64,000 nucleotides of DNA from DATGUN01 sp035301285. GTDB lineage: Bacteria; Bacillota; Bacilli; Bacillales; Amphibacillaceae. Every line of letters begins with the position of its first letter. Position 1 is the first letter of the stretch. Below, piece after piece: positions 17,475 to 26,809 of the stretch. The stretch lies in assembly GCA_035301285.1 (NCBI GenBank), contig DATGUN010000006.1, positions 1 to 64,000 on the forward strand, in the 5' to 3' direction. The position numbers were made by a program, and so were the translations under genes. The notes below the pieces were generated by a model, which did not search any database, was not told where the DNA came from, and saw nothing but the letters and a program-made list of their open reading frames with translations.

Positions 17475-17817
17475 TGAAAGCCCCCTAAACACATAAGAAA
17501 AGCACAAACGTCCCAATCAGCACAAGCAAAGCGTGACCAAGGTCCCGAGACATTGGTGTCCTGGGATTTCAGAATCTTGATCAAGGTCTTGAGAAACAGC
17601 ATGCCGAACCTTATATCAACCGGGAAAGGTATACGTTTGTCCCTTACGAGGAAAAAAGTGACATTGGTAATAATATAGCATACATCAAGTCAAGGTGGGA
17701 GGCAAGGCAGAACAGTCACGCGTTTACCCCTTTGCCACCCTTCGATGGATGATGCTCCGATGTGTGTAGGGAGCCACTATCTTCCAAAAGACGATCCAAG
17801 AGACCCGAAACATGCGA
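17475..17817. other. 343-nt spacer between methionine gamma-lyase and cardiolipin synthase genes
   Basis: Both neighbours are on the minus strand. The cardiolipin synthase promoter is expected here. I see no open frame with a ribosome site, no clear terminator with a U-tract and no repeat. Confidence 0.3.
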
Positions 17818-19002
17818 TTACATCCGGTCAAGTGCCTGTTTCAGATCGTCCCATATATCCTCCCATGCCTCAAGACCAACAGACAGACGAATCATCTGAT
17901 CGGTGATTCCCATCTGAATCCGTGACGCCTCCGGTACAACTGCATGTGTCATTGTTGCCGGATGTTCAATCAACGTTTCCGCATCCCCCAGACTGACAGC
18001 GAGTTTTAAAAACCGTAGATGATTCAAGAAGGCTTGCGCTTCCTCTTTGGTCCCATCAACTTCAAACGATATCAATCCCCCTCCATCTTTCATCTGGTTC
18101 TGGGCAATCGTGTAATCGGATTGGCGAGAGTCATAGGGATAATAGATATGCGTCACTTTTGGATGCCCTTTCAATTTTGCAAAAATCTCTCTGGCATTGG
18201 CGCAATGACGATCCATACGAATCGGCAATGTTTTGATGCCACGCAGCAACAGCCAGGCATCAAATGGGGACATGATCCCTCCCATATCCTTCTGGGTTGT
18301 CATGGAAACGCCATCCAAAAAGTCTTTTTTGCCGACGACCAGTCCTGCAACCACATCCCCATGACCCCCAAGGTATTTCGTGGCACTATGCAGAACAACA
18401 TCACAGCCCAAGTCAAGCGGACGCTGTAAATAAGGTGTGGAAAACGTATTATCCACGACGACAGGAATACCTTTTTCCTTGGCGACTTCCGCTACCATTT
18501 CCAGATCAATGAGTTCCATCGTCGGATTGATCGGTGTTTCAATGTAAATACACGCTGTTTCCGATTTGATCAGATTTTCGACTTCTTCTCTCGTTTCCAT
18601 TTTGGATAAATCATGAGAGATATTATATTTTTCCTCCAACATCGTCAGCAACCCGAACGTACAGCCATATAAACCCCGGGAACACAAAATATGATCATTC
18701 GCTTTTGCCAAGGCAATCAACACTGCAGATACCGCAGCCATCCCTGAAGCGAAAGCGAGCCCGCGCTCTCCATTTTCCAGTGCCGCTATCCGTTCTTCAA
18801 GAACCGATACGGTAGGATTCCCTAAACGGGAATAAACATACCCTTCTTCCTCACCTGAAAATCGTCTCTCCCCTTGTTCAGCCGTATCGAAGGTATATGT
18901 CGACGTCTGGAATAGTGGTGTGGCAAGGCTGCCAGACATCTTCCCGGATTCATATCCTTCGTGAATGACCGCTGTTTCCAAATGTTTATATTTGCGTCCC
19001 AT
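17818..19002 (-). CDS. megL: L-methionine gamma-lyase
   Basis: 394-residue PLP enzyme of the Cys/Met metabolism family. Lys209 in HSATKYLGGHGD binds PLP and Tyr112 in GLYGCTFGLL is the stacking tyrosine. Cys114 beside it is the residue that marks methionine gamma-lyases (Cys116 in Pseudomonas putida) against cystathionine gamma-synthases and lyases. It would cleave methionine to methanethiol, 2-oxobutanoate and ammonia. The ATG at 19002 follows AGGAGGGG at 8 nt. A cre-like site lies 58 nt upstream. The possibility that it acts mainly on cystathionine or homocysteine cannot be excluded from sequence. Confidence 0.85.
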   Translation of the reverse strand: MGRKYKHLETAVIHEGYESGKMSGSLATPLFQTSTYTFDTAEQGERRFSGEEEGYVYSRLGNPTVSVLEERIAALENGERGLAFASGMAAVSAVLIALAKANDHILCSRGLYGCTFGLLTMLEEKYNISHDLSKMETREEVENLIKSETACIYIETPINPTMELIDLEMVAEVAKEKGIPVVVDNTFSTPYLQRPLDLGCDVVLHSATKYLGGHGDVVAGLVVGKKDFLDGVSMTTQKDMGGIMSPFDAWLLLRGIKTLPIRMDRHCANAREIFAKLKGHPKVTHIYYPYDSRQSDYTIAQNQMKDGGGLISFEVDGTKEEAQAFLNHLRFLKLAVSLGDAETLIEHPATMTHAVVPEASRIQMGITDQMIRLSVGLEAWEDIWDDLKQALDRM

Positions 19003-19059
19003 GTTTCTTTCCCCTCCTGAATACCTTTTACTCTTATCATATGCCAAAATCATCATTTT

Positions 19060-19073
19060 TGAAAGCGTTTTCC
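19060..19073 (-). promoter_or_regulatory. cre-like CcpA site upstream of methionine gamma-lyase
   Basis: On the minus strand GGAAAACGCTTTCA matches cre TGWAANCGNTNWCA at 13 of 14 positions, deviating at the same first base as the site upstream of hutH. It lies 58 nt before the start codon, where a CcpA block of transcription would be expected. Confidence 0.55.
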
Positions 19074-19175
19074 AAAAATCGCCTATAGATTTTCCGTTGC
19101 TTTTCTATGCATGAATCATTAAAATAGCTTCATGACATATGAGAGCATTGATCTCGTCACACAGAAGGCACAATC

Positions 19176-20099
19176 ATGACAAAGGAGCGGATGAGATTGA
19201 AGGAAAGCAATCAAGGCATTCTGTATGCAGCCAGCGCATACACGCTGTGGGGATTTTTGCCGATATATTGGAAGCTGGTTGACAATGTGTCCGCTGGCGG
19301 TATTTTAGCACACCGCATTATCTGGTCCTTTATTTTTATGCTAACTCTTGTGCTGATCCTTGGAAAAAAGACGTCGTTTTTCAAAGAATGTCAATCCATT
19401 CTAAGCGATCGAAAAAAATGGATCGGCATTTCACTTGCAGGGATCGTCATCAGTATCAACTGGCTGACATATATATGGGCAGTGAACAGTGGTCACGTCA
19501 TCCAAGCCAGTCTCGGATATTACATCAACCCGCTCGTCAGCATTTTGCTCGGCATCATTGTTTTAAAAGAAGGGATTACGAAACGGCAACTGTTTTCATT
19601 TATTCTAGCCGGTATCGGTGTCCTTTATTTGACGATCAGCTATGGTGTATTTCCATGGATTTCCCTGGCTCTCGCATTTTCATTCGGACTATATGGATTG
19701 TTGAAAAAGACGGTTGACATCAGTGCCATGTTCGGGCTGACCATTGAGACATTGGTCGTTACCCCGATGGCCCTTCTTTACGTAATTGCTTTTTCCAACG
19801 AGACGCTTCAGGCTGATGTTTTCCTGTCACATACAGGCATTCTTTTAATCGGCGCAGGTATTGCAACAGCTTTGCCTTTATTATTGTTTGCAAAAGGGGC
19901 AAAACAGATCCCTTTGTCAATGATTGGTTTCCTTCAATATATAGCCCCTACAATCATGTTGTTTTTAGGCGTATTTTTATATAAAGAAACCTTTTCATCT
20001 GAACATTTCATTTCTTTTCTGTTGATTTGGATAGCATTGATTGTCTATATGCTCTCCGCCCGTCATGGGGGAAGCAGCACATCCCAAACCAAACAGTGA
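19176..20099 (+). CDS. rarD: RarD family (EamA/DMT) transporter
   Basis: 307-residue membrane protein with ten predicted helices in two EamA repeats. The N-terminal ASAYTLWGFLPIYWKLV and AHRIIWSFIF motifs are typical of RarD (chloramphenicol-sensitivity protein). Substrate is unknown for the family. The start is uncertain: ATG 19176 has a modest GAAGG at 7 nt, whereas the TTG at 19197 has AAAGGAG at 9 nt and would give a protein seven residues shorter that still has the whole conserved region. It is divergent from methionine gamma-lyase. Confidence 0.87.
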   Translation: MTKERMRLKESNQGILYAASAYTLWGFLPIYWKLVDNVSAGGILAHRIIWSFIFMLTLVLILGKKTSFFKECQSILSDRKKWIGISLAGIVISINWLTYIWAVNSGHVIQASLGYYINPLVSILLGIIVLKEGITKRQLFSFILAGIGVLYLTISYGVFPWISLALAFSFGLYGLLKKTVDISAMFGLTIETLVVTPMALLYVIAFSNETLQADVFLSHTGILLIGAGIATALPLLLFAKGAKQIPLSMIGFLQYIAPTIMLFLGVFLYKETFSSEHFISFLLIWIALIVYMLSARHGGSSTSQTKQ

Positions 20100-20393
20100 C
20101 GATGCTTTCATAAAAATTAAATCGATATTACATGCAGGCAATCAGCCTGTTTTTAACCTCATTATAATGATATGATAAGAAACAAATGCCCATTGAACGA
20201 TAGACACGTCTATCCTTCAATGGCACATATCGAATGTTTTACGTGCCGTCTTTTCAGGGAATATAGGGAAATGCTATGTTTTCTGCTATTCGATAAAAGA
20301 TATATTGCCGTTATACATAAACTTTCCATAAAATTAGCATCTTATAGATTAGATCGTAAAATAAATGTGAATACTCAATGTAGGTGTGATTCT

Positions 20394-21302
20394 ATGCTCA
20401 AAAAAAGCATCGTTATCATTCTGATCATCATCCTGATCGGAATTGGCATATTCAGTGTGATGCACTTATTTTCTTCATCAACAGATTCAAACGGAGATAC
20501 ACCGATTTCCAACGAAAAGAAAGAACCTGATAAAGATAACCATAACGAAAGCGACAATGAAGACGTTAATGAAAACGACAATGAAAATGAGGACGATAAA
20601 CCCATCAGCAAGAAGGTTTCCGATTTTATAAGCGATACGTTTCAGAATGCAGTCGACTATTTTTCCAATACAGAAACCGATGTTGTAGCCATCGGGGATT
20701 CGTTGACCCAGGGAGTCGGTGATGAAACCGACAATGGTGGATATGTAGGAATCATTGATGATATTGTGAATGAAAACAAGCAAGTCGTCACATTCGAGAA
20801 TTTCGGCAAACGCGGAAATCGCTCCGATCAGATGTTGGAACGCATGGAATACCCTGATATAGACGATGCTTTGAAAGATGCCGACATCATTTTGATGACC
20901 ATCGGGGCTAATGATATCATGAAAATACTCAGAGATAATATTACAGATTTGCAAATCGAGGCTTTTAAAGACGAACGGATAAATTATGAAAAACGGCTCC
21001 GCGATATCTTTGATGGGATGGTCGACCGTAATGACCAGGCAGATATATATTTAATCGGTTTTTATAATCCATTCAAGCAATTCATTCCTGTCAGGGAATT
21101 GGATACCATTGTCGATGAGTGGAACAAGACGGGTGAGGATTTGGCCGAGGAATATGATCAAATAGAATTTATCCCGACAAAAGATCTATTCGATGAAGCA
21201 GACGAAGATGAACTGCTTTCCGATGATAGCTTCCATCCAAATCTGGAAGGGTATCAGCTGATGGCGAAACGTATATTGGAATATGTTGCAGATGAAAACT
21301 GA
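20394..21302 (+). CDS. ypmR: YpmR-like SGNH/GDSL hydrolase
   Basis: 302-residue membrane-anchored esterase-like protein. An uncleaved signal anchor (residues 2-24, KKSIVIILIIILIGIGIF) is followed by an Asp/Glu/Asn-rich linker (about 29-65) and then an SGNH hydrolase domain outside the membrane: block I AIGDSLTQGVGD with the nucleophilic Ser, block III TIGANDI, block V DDSFHPNLEGY with the Asp-His pair. AGGTG lies 7 nt before the ATG at 20394; the frame is open 74 codons further up without membrane or hydrolase features, so the ATG is preferred. The next gene is ypmS, the same order as B. subtilis ypmR-ypmS. Confidence 0.87.
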   Translation: MLKKSIVIILIIILIGIGIFSVMHLFSSSTDSNGDTPISNEKKEPDKDNHNESDNEDVNENDNENEDDKPISKKVSDFISDTFQNAVDYFSNTETDVVAIGDSLTQGVGDETDNGGYVGIIDDIVNENKQVVTFENFGKRGNRSDQMLERMEYPDIDDALKDADIILMTIGANDIMKILRDNITDLQIEAFKDERINYEKRLRDIFDGMVDRNDQADIYLIGFYNPFKQFIPVRELDTIVDEWNKTGEDLAEEYDQIEFIPTKDLFDEADEDELLSDDSFHPNLEGYQLMAKRILEYVADEN

Positions 21303-21356
21303 ACGGGGTATCGATGAAATAGATGCTTCATAAACAGATGAAGGGTAGGTGGAATA

Positions 21357-22019
21357 ATGTCCGATAAAAAGAAAAACGATGAAAAACCTTCATCAAACAA
21401 GAAATGGAAACGTCTCTTTTACAGCCTGGCGGTCGTGAATGTATTGGTTATAATCGCGTTGGTCATTCTCATTTTCTGGCCAGTCGCAAAAGTATATATT
21501 CCATCACCAAAGGATAATGACACGGAACAAAGCACCGAATTCACCATCCGTACAACAAAAGAAAACTTAAATGATCTTGTGAATGCGTATATTGATGAAT
21601 TATTGAAAAACTCCAAACATCAATACAGCGTATCATTTGATGAAGATGTGCATTTGATTGGAGAACTGCCCGTTTTTTCAACAACAGTTCCTTTGTCTGT
21701 TCATTTAGATCCGGTCGTCCAGCCAAATGGTGACGTTGTCCTGAAACAAAAATCCATCTCAGTCGGCAAATTGGAATTACCGAATAAAAAAATCATGGAA
21801 TATATCAAAAAGTACTTGCCGATGCCGAGCTGGGTAACAGTTGACCCACATGAGGAAGAAATCTATGTTGCCGTCACCGAAATGAACATCAGAAGTAACT
21901 TCGATGTCAAACTGGATCAAATCGATCTCGAGAAAAACAACCTGTCATTTAAGATCCAAATCCCATACAGCTCACTGGGAATCGATTTAGACGAAGAACT
22001 GAAAGAAGTTGCACCTTGA
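21357..22019 (+). CDS. ypmS: YpmS family protein (DUF2140)
   Basis: 220-residue protein with one N-terminal membrane helix (about 20-44) and an extracytoplasmic domain. The stretches TTKENLNDLVNAYIDELL, FSTTVPLSVHLDPVVQ and the C-terminal SLGIDLDEELKEV match the YpmS/DUF2140 family, of unknown function. AGGTGG precedes the ATG by 5 nt. It is 54 nt behind ypmR on the same strand and almost certainly in one transcript with it. Confidence 0.87.
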   Translation: MSDKKKNDEKPSSNKKWKRLFYSLAVVNVLVIIALVILIFWPVAKVYIPSPKDNDTEQSTEFTIRTTKENLNDLVNAYIDELLKNSKHQYSVSFDEDVHLIGELPVFSTTVPLSVHLDPVVQPNGDVVLKQKSISVGKLELPNKKIMEYIKKYLPMPSWVTVDPHEEEIYVAVTEMNIRSNFDVKLDQIDLEKNNLSFKIQIPYSSLGIDLDEELKEVAP

Positions 22020-22787
22020 TTAGTAGGCTTATAGGGAGACGAAGGGCCAGCTGAGCTTAACTGGGCTCGGCTTGGCTGAGATAAAACGATAGAAGCATCA
22101 GATTGCGCATACAACCCTTATGCCGTTTTAGCGATTGGGAGTGATCAATAAAGATGCATCCAAAGCGGGGCATAAATGGCCTTGACGAAGGGAATATAGG
22201 GATTCCCATAGGGAAATAAATCCGCTTTCCCTACGTGCGATGTATTTGCTGACGGGGCTGTCCGCTCAAGCGGCATTTCTGTTGCTTCGGTTTTCTCTTT
22301 GGGCCCTATATCTGTCACCGGCCCTTTTGATCAGGCGATATATTTGAAGATAGAGCGCTTATCCCAGAAGAAATCTGACGCCCCCCTTCTGATCAGGCGA
22401 TATATATGCTGCTGATGATTTCCAAGCGAGCCAAATATCATATCTACTGCCGACCTTTCTGTTTAGGCGATATAATTCTACTGCCGGAGTTGCGTTGCCC
22501 TACAGAACACCTACGAGCGGACACGCACCTATCCAATATGACACACCAGACCTCGCATCAGTCGGAAATGTCAGACGATGTGAAACCTGGGAGTCATAGA
22601 AGGGGCTCGACTGAACGATAAGTTGCGAGAGCGTCTTTGGTGATAAGAACCGATTTCCCGAATGTGTTTAGGCGTTTCAAGGAATCGTCAACGAATTGAT
22701 CAAAACCGCCAAAATCGTTGACGCACATTTGGCACCCCGCTCTCCGCCACCTTGCTGCCTTGCCATTCGCTAATAACCCCCCAAACC
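22020..22787. repeat. Long spacer with degenerate GCGATATATTTG repeats
   Basis: 768 nt between convergent ypmS and the WYL regulator. A GCGATRTATTTG-like core recurs at 22237, 22335, 22397 and 22467 (gaps 98, 62, 70), three of the four preceded by a YCTTTTGATCAG-like stretch, with a weaker half copy near 22301. No coding gene is supported: short frames here have no ribosome site. The right part is G/C-richer than its surroundings. Looks like a decayed tandem or dispersed element. Confidence 0.5.
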
Positions 22788-23765
22788 TTATACATAATTA
22801 TCATACATTTTCTTGATTTTTTCCTTTATCTCGGTGACCAGATAGTCAGGCGACAACACTTTTGCCTTATGCCCCCATGTCAAAATCCAATTGATCAGTC
22901 CATCGGATAACTTGGCCTTTGTCGTTAATATAAAGTAGGATTCATCCACTTCTTGTATATTTGCTTCATGACCGAATCTATCCAACACAACATTCAACAG
23001 ATCCATATGAAAACGTATTTTTATGCGGATTTCTTCACCGGAAAACATATGAAAACTTTGGTTCACATAATCCTGCACATGAAAATCCACCTTGGTAAAC
23101 GTCTCATCCCCGATTTCTATATTTCGTATCCGATCCAGCCGGTAATGGCGTAATTCATATGTTTTCCTGTAACGACCGATTAAATAATAATAGTCATTTT
23201 GCCAAATAAGGGCATATGGCTCGACCTGATAGATTTCACCCTCACGATTATATGTAAACTCTTTATGGACATTAAATTTACCGTATTGATAGTGCAGGAC
23301 CTTCCCATCAGATATCGCTCGGTGCACACGATCGATATTCAATTTCACCAATTCATAATCGACACTCATCGATTGTCCAAGCAAAATCGGCTTCGGTAAC
23401 GTTTTTGCTGTATGCTTACTTGTCAATTGTTTCATTTTCTCGATTAATTGCTTTTTTTCATTTACCGTAATGAATCTTGCTGATAATACAGCATCAACTA
23501 AGAGACGTAATTGATAGGTTTCAAACAACCGCCCTTGATGACTGTATAAGATTTTACCGAACTTCCCTCTATTCTGGACAATTTCAAAATCCGAGTCATC
23601 CAGCATTTGCAGATCACGTTTGATTGTGCGTGCATCTATTTTGTTTTCGGATTGGATTTGTAACATATCATTGATTTCTTTTAAGCTTAATTCATGATGT
23701 TCATCTGTTTCATTGAATAAAATTTCTTTTAATTTCAGTAAACGATAATTATTAGCCCGTTCCAA
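22788..23765 (-). CDS. WYL-domain transcriptional regulator
   Basis: 325-residue predicted DNA-binding protein. An N-terminal winged helix (about 1-65, with ARTIKRDLQMLDDSDFEI) is followed by a central WYL domain (about 135-215) with LHYQYGKFN, EPYALIWQNDYYYLIGRYRK and RHYRLDRIRNIEI, and a C-terminal WCX-type extension. WYL domains sense ligands, often nucleic acids. The start is TTG 23765 with GGGGAGG 5 nt upstream. Nearby genes are not a defence island, so its target is unknown; it could regulate itself or the adjacent amidase gene. Confidence 0.85.
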   Translation of the reverse strand: MERANNYRLLKLKEILFNETDEHHELSLKEINDMLQIQSENKIDARTIKRDLQMLDDSDFEIVQNRGKFGKILYSHQGRLFETYQLRLLVDAVLSARFITVNEKKQLIEKMKQLTSKHTAKTLPKPILLGQSMSVDYELVKLNIDRVHRAISDGKVLHYQYGKFNVHKEFTYNREGEIYQVEPYALIWQNDYYYLIGRYRKTYELRHYRLDRIRNIEIGDETFTKVDFHVQDYVNQSFHMFSGEEIRIKIRFHMDLLNVVLDRFGHEANIQEVDESYFILTTKAKLSDGLINWILTWGHKAKVLSPDYLVTEIKEKIKKMYDNYV

Positions 23766-23852
23766 ACCATCCTCCCCTTTCTTCCGGAACGATCATCGTT
23801 ATCTTGGATTGACGATCCTAAAAAACGTATGTATGCATCCATCGTCTACAAA

Positions 23853-23883
23853 AAGAACCATACCGATTGGAGTATGGTTCTTA
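23853..23883 (-). terminator. Terminator overlapping the stop codon of the amidase gene
   Basis: AAGAACCATAC (23853-23863) and GTATGGTTCTT (23872-23882) form a perfect 11-bp stem with 8-nt loop, with TTTTTGTAG following on the minus strand. The TAA of the minus-strand gene (23883-23881) is inside the stem. Confidence 0.8.
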
Positions 23884-24498
23884 CCTGATGACGAACTGTT
23901 TTACCTTTCGTGATAATTGAAATATAAATGATTGCTTTGGGACCGCTTCTTCATGGTTATGCTGATCGATGGGCATTTCCTGGTACCGTCCCAACCTTCC
24001 CTTATAAATCAGTTTCAATCCCGAGTGGGTACGAATATCGGTCGGCGTTATGAAACAGGATGGTTTATTGATATCAAAAGACTCAACCTCGCGCATGACC
24101 GTTGCCACAAATTGCGAACAGAACATGGCATATTCACGATTGATTTCAATTTGCAACAATACGCCAAGCAAACCGATAAAATTATATTTATAGGCATCTT
24201 TATATTTTTCCACTGACTTGATTTCCTGCATGATCTTCCGGTAGTCATTTTCTGATATAGGGTACACATAAACAGCGCATTCCGAGTTCTTCAAAAAATC
24301 ACTACGTATATCTTCTTTGACAAAACCGCCAATAAACGGATTTCTGGGTTTCTTCCTGCCAAAACTATATACTTCCCGCAATTCATTATCGAATGAAATC
24401 GAAACATGATTCAATGGTTGCCTTGTAAAAAGGTTGATCAATTTGGCCAGAGTTGTTCCTGTGTCCGTAAAAAGAAAATACATCATGCGATCACTCAC
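23881..24498 (-). CDS. Permuted papain-fold (NlpC/P60-like) cysteine hydrolase
   Basis: 205-residue protein. The N-terminal NHVSISFDNELREVYSFGRK supplies the likely catalytic His and the central EYAMFCSQFVATVM the likely Cys, in the circularly permuted order of YiiX/YaeF-type NlpC/P60 enzymes that cleave amide or ester bonds. No signal peptide is seen, so it may act in the cytoplasm. Start: GTG at 24498 lies 7 nt after AGGGGGG, better than the upstream ATG at 24552 which has no ribosome site. Its stop codon lies inside its own terminator. Substrate unknown. Confidence 0.72.
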   Translation of the reverse strand: MSDRMMYFLFTDTGTTLAKLINLFTRQPLNHVSISFDNELREVYSFGRKKPRNPFIGGFVKEDIRSDFLKNSECAVYVYPISENDYRKIMQEIKSVEKYKDAYKYNFIGLLGVLLQIEINREYAMFCSQFVATVMREVESFDINKPSCFITPTDIRTHSGLKLIYKGRLGRYQEMPIDQHNHEEAVPKQSFIFQLSRKVKQFVIR

Positions 24499-24898
24499 GG
24501 GTGTCCCCCCTTTTTTGCACACTTTTGAAACGATGGGTTTATTTTTATTCATATATCATATTCCAAAAGTAATAAATGTGTCTTTTTATGTGTGCAGCTG
24601 AACACTGTTTTTTTATTCTATCACAGTATCCTATTAATAATAACATAATTCCATACCAGTGTTGAGTGCAAATTTTGCAAGCAGCCCGATGGTTTTAAAT
24701 ATTATATGTTAGACTTTACCGAATAACAATCCAATACACAAGTATTTTACTGACTTTTTCTGATATTCCAATTTATTCATACATCAAGCGACCTTAAAAA
24801 GGCTCTTACATTCACTTCAAACAAACGTTAACATTGACGAAATCCCATATATCCCTTAAGCTAACCATGATTACTATTTATTGGAGGAACCTGACTAC
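24499..24898. other. Divergent AT-rich spacer between the amidase and ykpA genes
   Basis: 400 nt with promoters expected in both directions. A minus-strand TTGCAC-N18-TATGTT near 24640-24670 is a weak candidate. No open frame with a ribosome site and no repeat is seen. Confidence 0.3.
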
Positions 24899-26521
24899 AT
24901 GATAACTGTATCGAATGTAAGTTTACAATTTGGAGATAAAAAGCTGTTTGAAGATGTTAATTTAAAGTTTACCCCTGGAAATTGTTACGGACTGATTGGT
25001 GCAAACGGTGCGGGAAAATCAACCTTCTTAAAAGTGCTTGCAGGTGATGTGGAAGCGCAATCCGGCCATGTCAGTTTATCGCCCGGGGAACGTCTTGCCG
25101 TATTGGAACAGGATCATTTCGCCTACGAGGAACATGATGTGCTTGATACGGTGTTGATGGGACATGAAAAACTGTACAACGTAAAACAAGAAAAAGATGC
25201 GATTTATATGAAGCCGGACTTTTCCGAAGAAGACGGAATGCGTGCGGCGGAACTTGAGGGTGAATTCGCCGAAATGAACGGCTGGGAAGCGGAATCCGAT
25301 GCTGCTGTATTGCTTGCTGGTCTGGGAGTGGACGATTCACTTCACACAATGAAAATGGCAGATATCGGTGCAGATGAAAAAGTTAAAGTATTGCTCGCCC
25401 AAGCCTTATTCGGCAATCCAGATATTTTGCTGTTGGATGAGCCGACGAACGGCCTGGATATCCAAGCCATTCAATGGTTGGAAGAGTTCTTGATCAACTT
25501 CGAGAACACTGTCATTGTCGTATCGCATGACAGACATTTCCTGAACAAGGTATGTACTCATATTGCCGATGTTGACTATGGAAAAATCGAAATATACGTC
25601 GGGAACTACGACTTCTGGTATGAATCCAGTCAACTCGCCTTGAAGATGGCACAGGAGGAAAATAAGAAGAAGGAAGAAAAAATAAAAGATTTACAGGCCT
25701 TTATCGCCCGTTTCAGTGCGAACGCCTCTAAATCAAGACAGGCTACATCACGTAAAAAGCTATTGGACAGCATTACACTGGATGACATTAAACCATCTTC
25801 CCGTAAATACCCTTATATCGCTTTTACACCTGAACGGGAGATCGGTAATGATCTATTGCAAGTAAAAGGATTGACCAAAACGATCGGCGGCAAAAAAGTT
25901 CTTGATAATGTCCATTTCACCATGAACAAAGATGATAAGATCGCTTTTGTCGGACCGAATGATATCGCCAAAACAACCTTATTCAAAATTTTGATGGGCG
26001 AAATGGAACCCGATAGCGGTACTTACAAATGGGGAATCACAACATCCCAATCCTATTTTCCGAAAGATAACGCCCATTTTTTCGAAAACAACAACTTGAC
26101 GCTCGTTGATTGGTTGCGACAGTTTTCCCCGGAAGATGAAACAGAAACATTCATCCGCAGTTTCCTTGGAAGAATGCTATTTTCAGGGGAAGAAGCATTG
26201 AAAAAGGCAAATGTACTTTCCGGTGGGGAAAAAGTTCGCTGCATGTTATCGAAAATGATGCTTTCAAATGCGAATGTGCTCGTTCTGGATGAACCGACAA
26301 ACCACCTTGACCTGGAATCGATAACGGCCTTGAACAACGGGCTGATCAAATTCAAGGGGTCCGTTCTATTCGCATCCCACGACCATCAATTCATCGAGAG
26401 TATTGCCAACAGACTGATCGAAATTACGCCAAACGGCATCATCGATAAGGAAATCAGCTACGATGAATATGTCAAAGACCAAGCGCTACAAGAAAAAGTA
26501 GCTGCCATGTACTCAGCCTAA
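24899..26521 (+). CDS. ykpA: ABC-F family ATPase, YkpA/YbiT type
   Basis: 540-residue cytoplasmic protein with two ATP-binding cassettes and no membrane segments; ABC-F proteins act on ribosomes. Cassette 1 has Walker A GANGAGKST (34-42) and Walker B LLLDEPTN, but its signature region reads MADIGADEKVKVL instead of LSGG. Cassette 2 has a normal LSGGEKVR signature but its Walker A reads GPNDIAKTT with Ala where Gly normally precedes Lys. I recall similar deviations in YkpA relatives, so this is probably a family trait rather than damage. The inter-cassette linker is Lys/Glu-rich (about 250-290). ATG 24899 is preferred to TTG 24881, which overlaps the GGAGG. Confidence 0.9.
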   Translation: MITVSNVSLQFGDKKLFEDVNLKFTPGNCYGLIGANGAGKSTFLKVLAGDVEAQSGHVSLSPGERLAVLEQDHFAYEEHDVLDTVLMGHEKLYNVKQEKDAIYMKPDFSEEDGMRAAELEGEFAEMNGWEAESDAAVLLAGLGVDDSLHTMKMADIGADEKVKVLLAQALFGNPDILLLDEPTNGLDIQAIQWLEEFLINFENTVIVVSHDRHFLNKVCTHIADVDYGKIEIYVGNYDFWYESSQLALKMAQEENKKKEEKIKDLQAFIARFSANASKSRQATSRKKLLDSITLDDIKPSSRKYPYIAFTPEREIGNDLLQVKGLTKTIGGKKVLDNVHFTMNKDDKIAFVGPNDIAKTTLFKILMGEMEPDSGTYKWGITTSQSYFPKDNAHFFENNNLTLVDWLRQFSPEDETETFIRSFLGRMLFSGEEALKKANVLSGGEKVRCMLSKMMLSNANVLVLDEPTNHLDLESITALNNGLIKFKGSVLFASHDHQFIESIANRLIEITPNGIIDKEISYDEYVKDQALQEKVAAMYSA

Positions 26522-26614
26522 CGCATTGTATTTACGCCGCCGGTTTAAAATCATTTCAAAGATTCATGCAAAGACAAGATTGTATCGATGCGTCTTAGTG
26601 AAAACATCCATTCA

Positions 26615-26650
26615 AGAGGGAACGTGCTACATTGGCGTTCTCTCTTTTTA
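26615..26650 (+). terminator. Terminator of ykpA
   Basis: AGAGGGAACG (26615-26624) pairs with CGTTCTCTCT (26636-26645, one G-U pair) and is followed by TTTTTATTTAT. About 94 nt beyond the stop. Confidence 0.75.
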
Positions 26651-26809
26651 TTTATAAGTAACCTGACAGAAACTGAAACTTGGCTGTTTAGAAGCTCTTG
26701 AACTTTCAAACTGAAACATTGATCAATAAAAAATTCATTTATCGTTTAAATTATCTGCACCTAATCAGAAGTATGATATATTTAATATAATCAAAAAATA
26801 GGAGGTCGA

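Noticed and set aside
20172..20393. 74-codon upstream extension of ypmR
   Set aside because: It would place a Cys-rich soluble stretch before the signal anchor; the ATG at 20394 has a ribosome site and directly starts the anchor.
22406..22621. 71-codon plus-strand frame in the ypmS-WYL spacer
   Set aside because: No ribosome site, overlaps the degenerate repeat, and residue make-up looks random.
24899..26521. ykpA as a damaged gene because of altered ATPase motifs
   Set aside because: The frame is intact over 540 residues and the deviations fit what I recall of the YkpA/YbiT branch.
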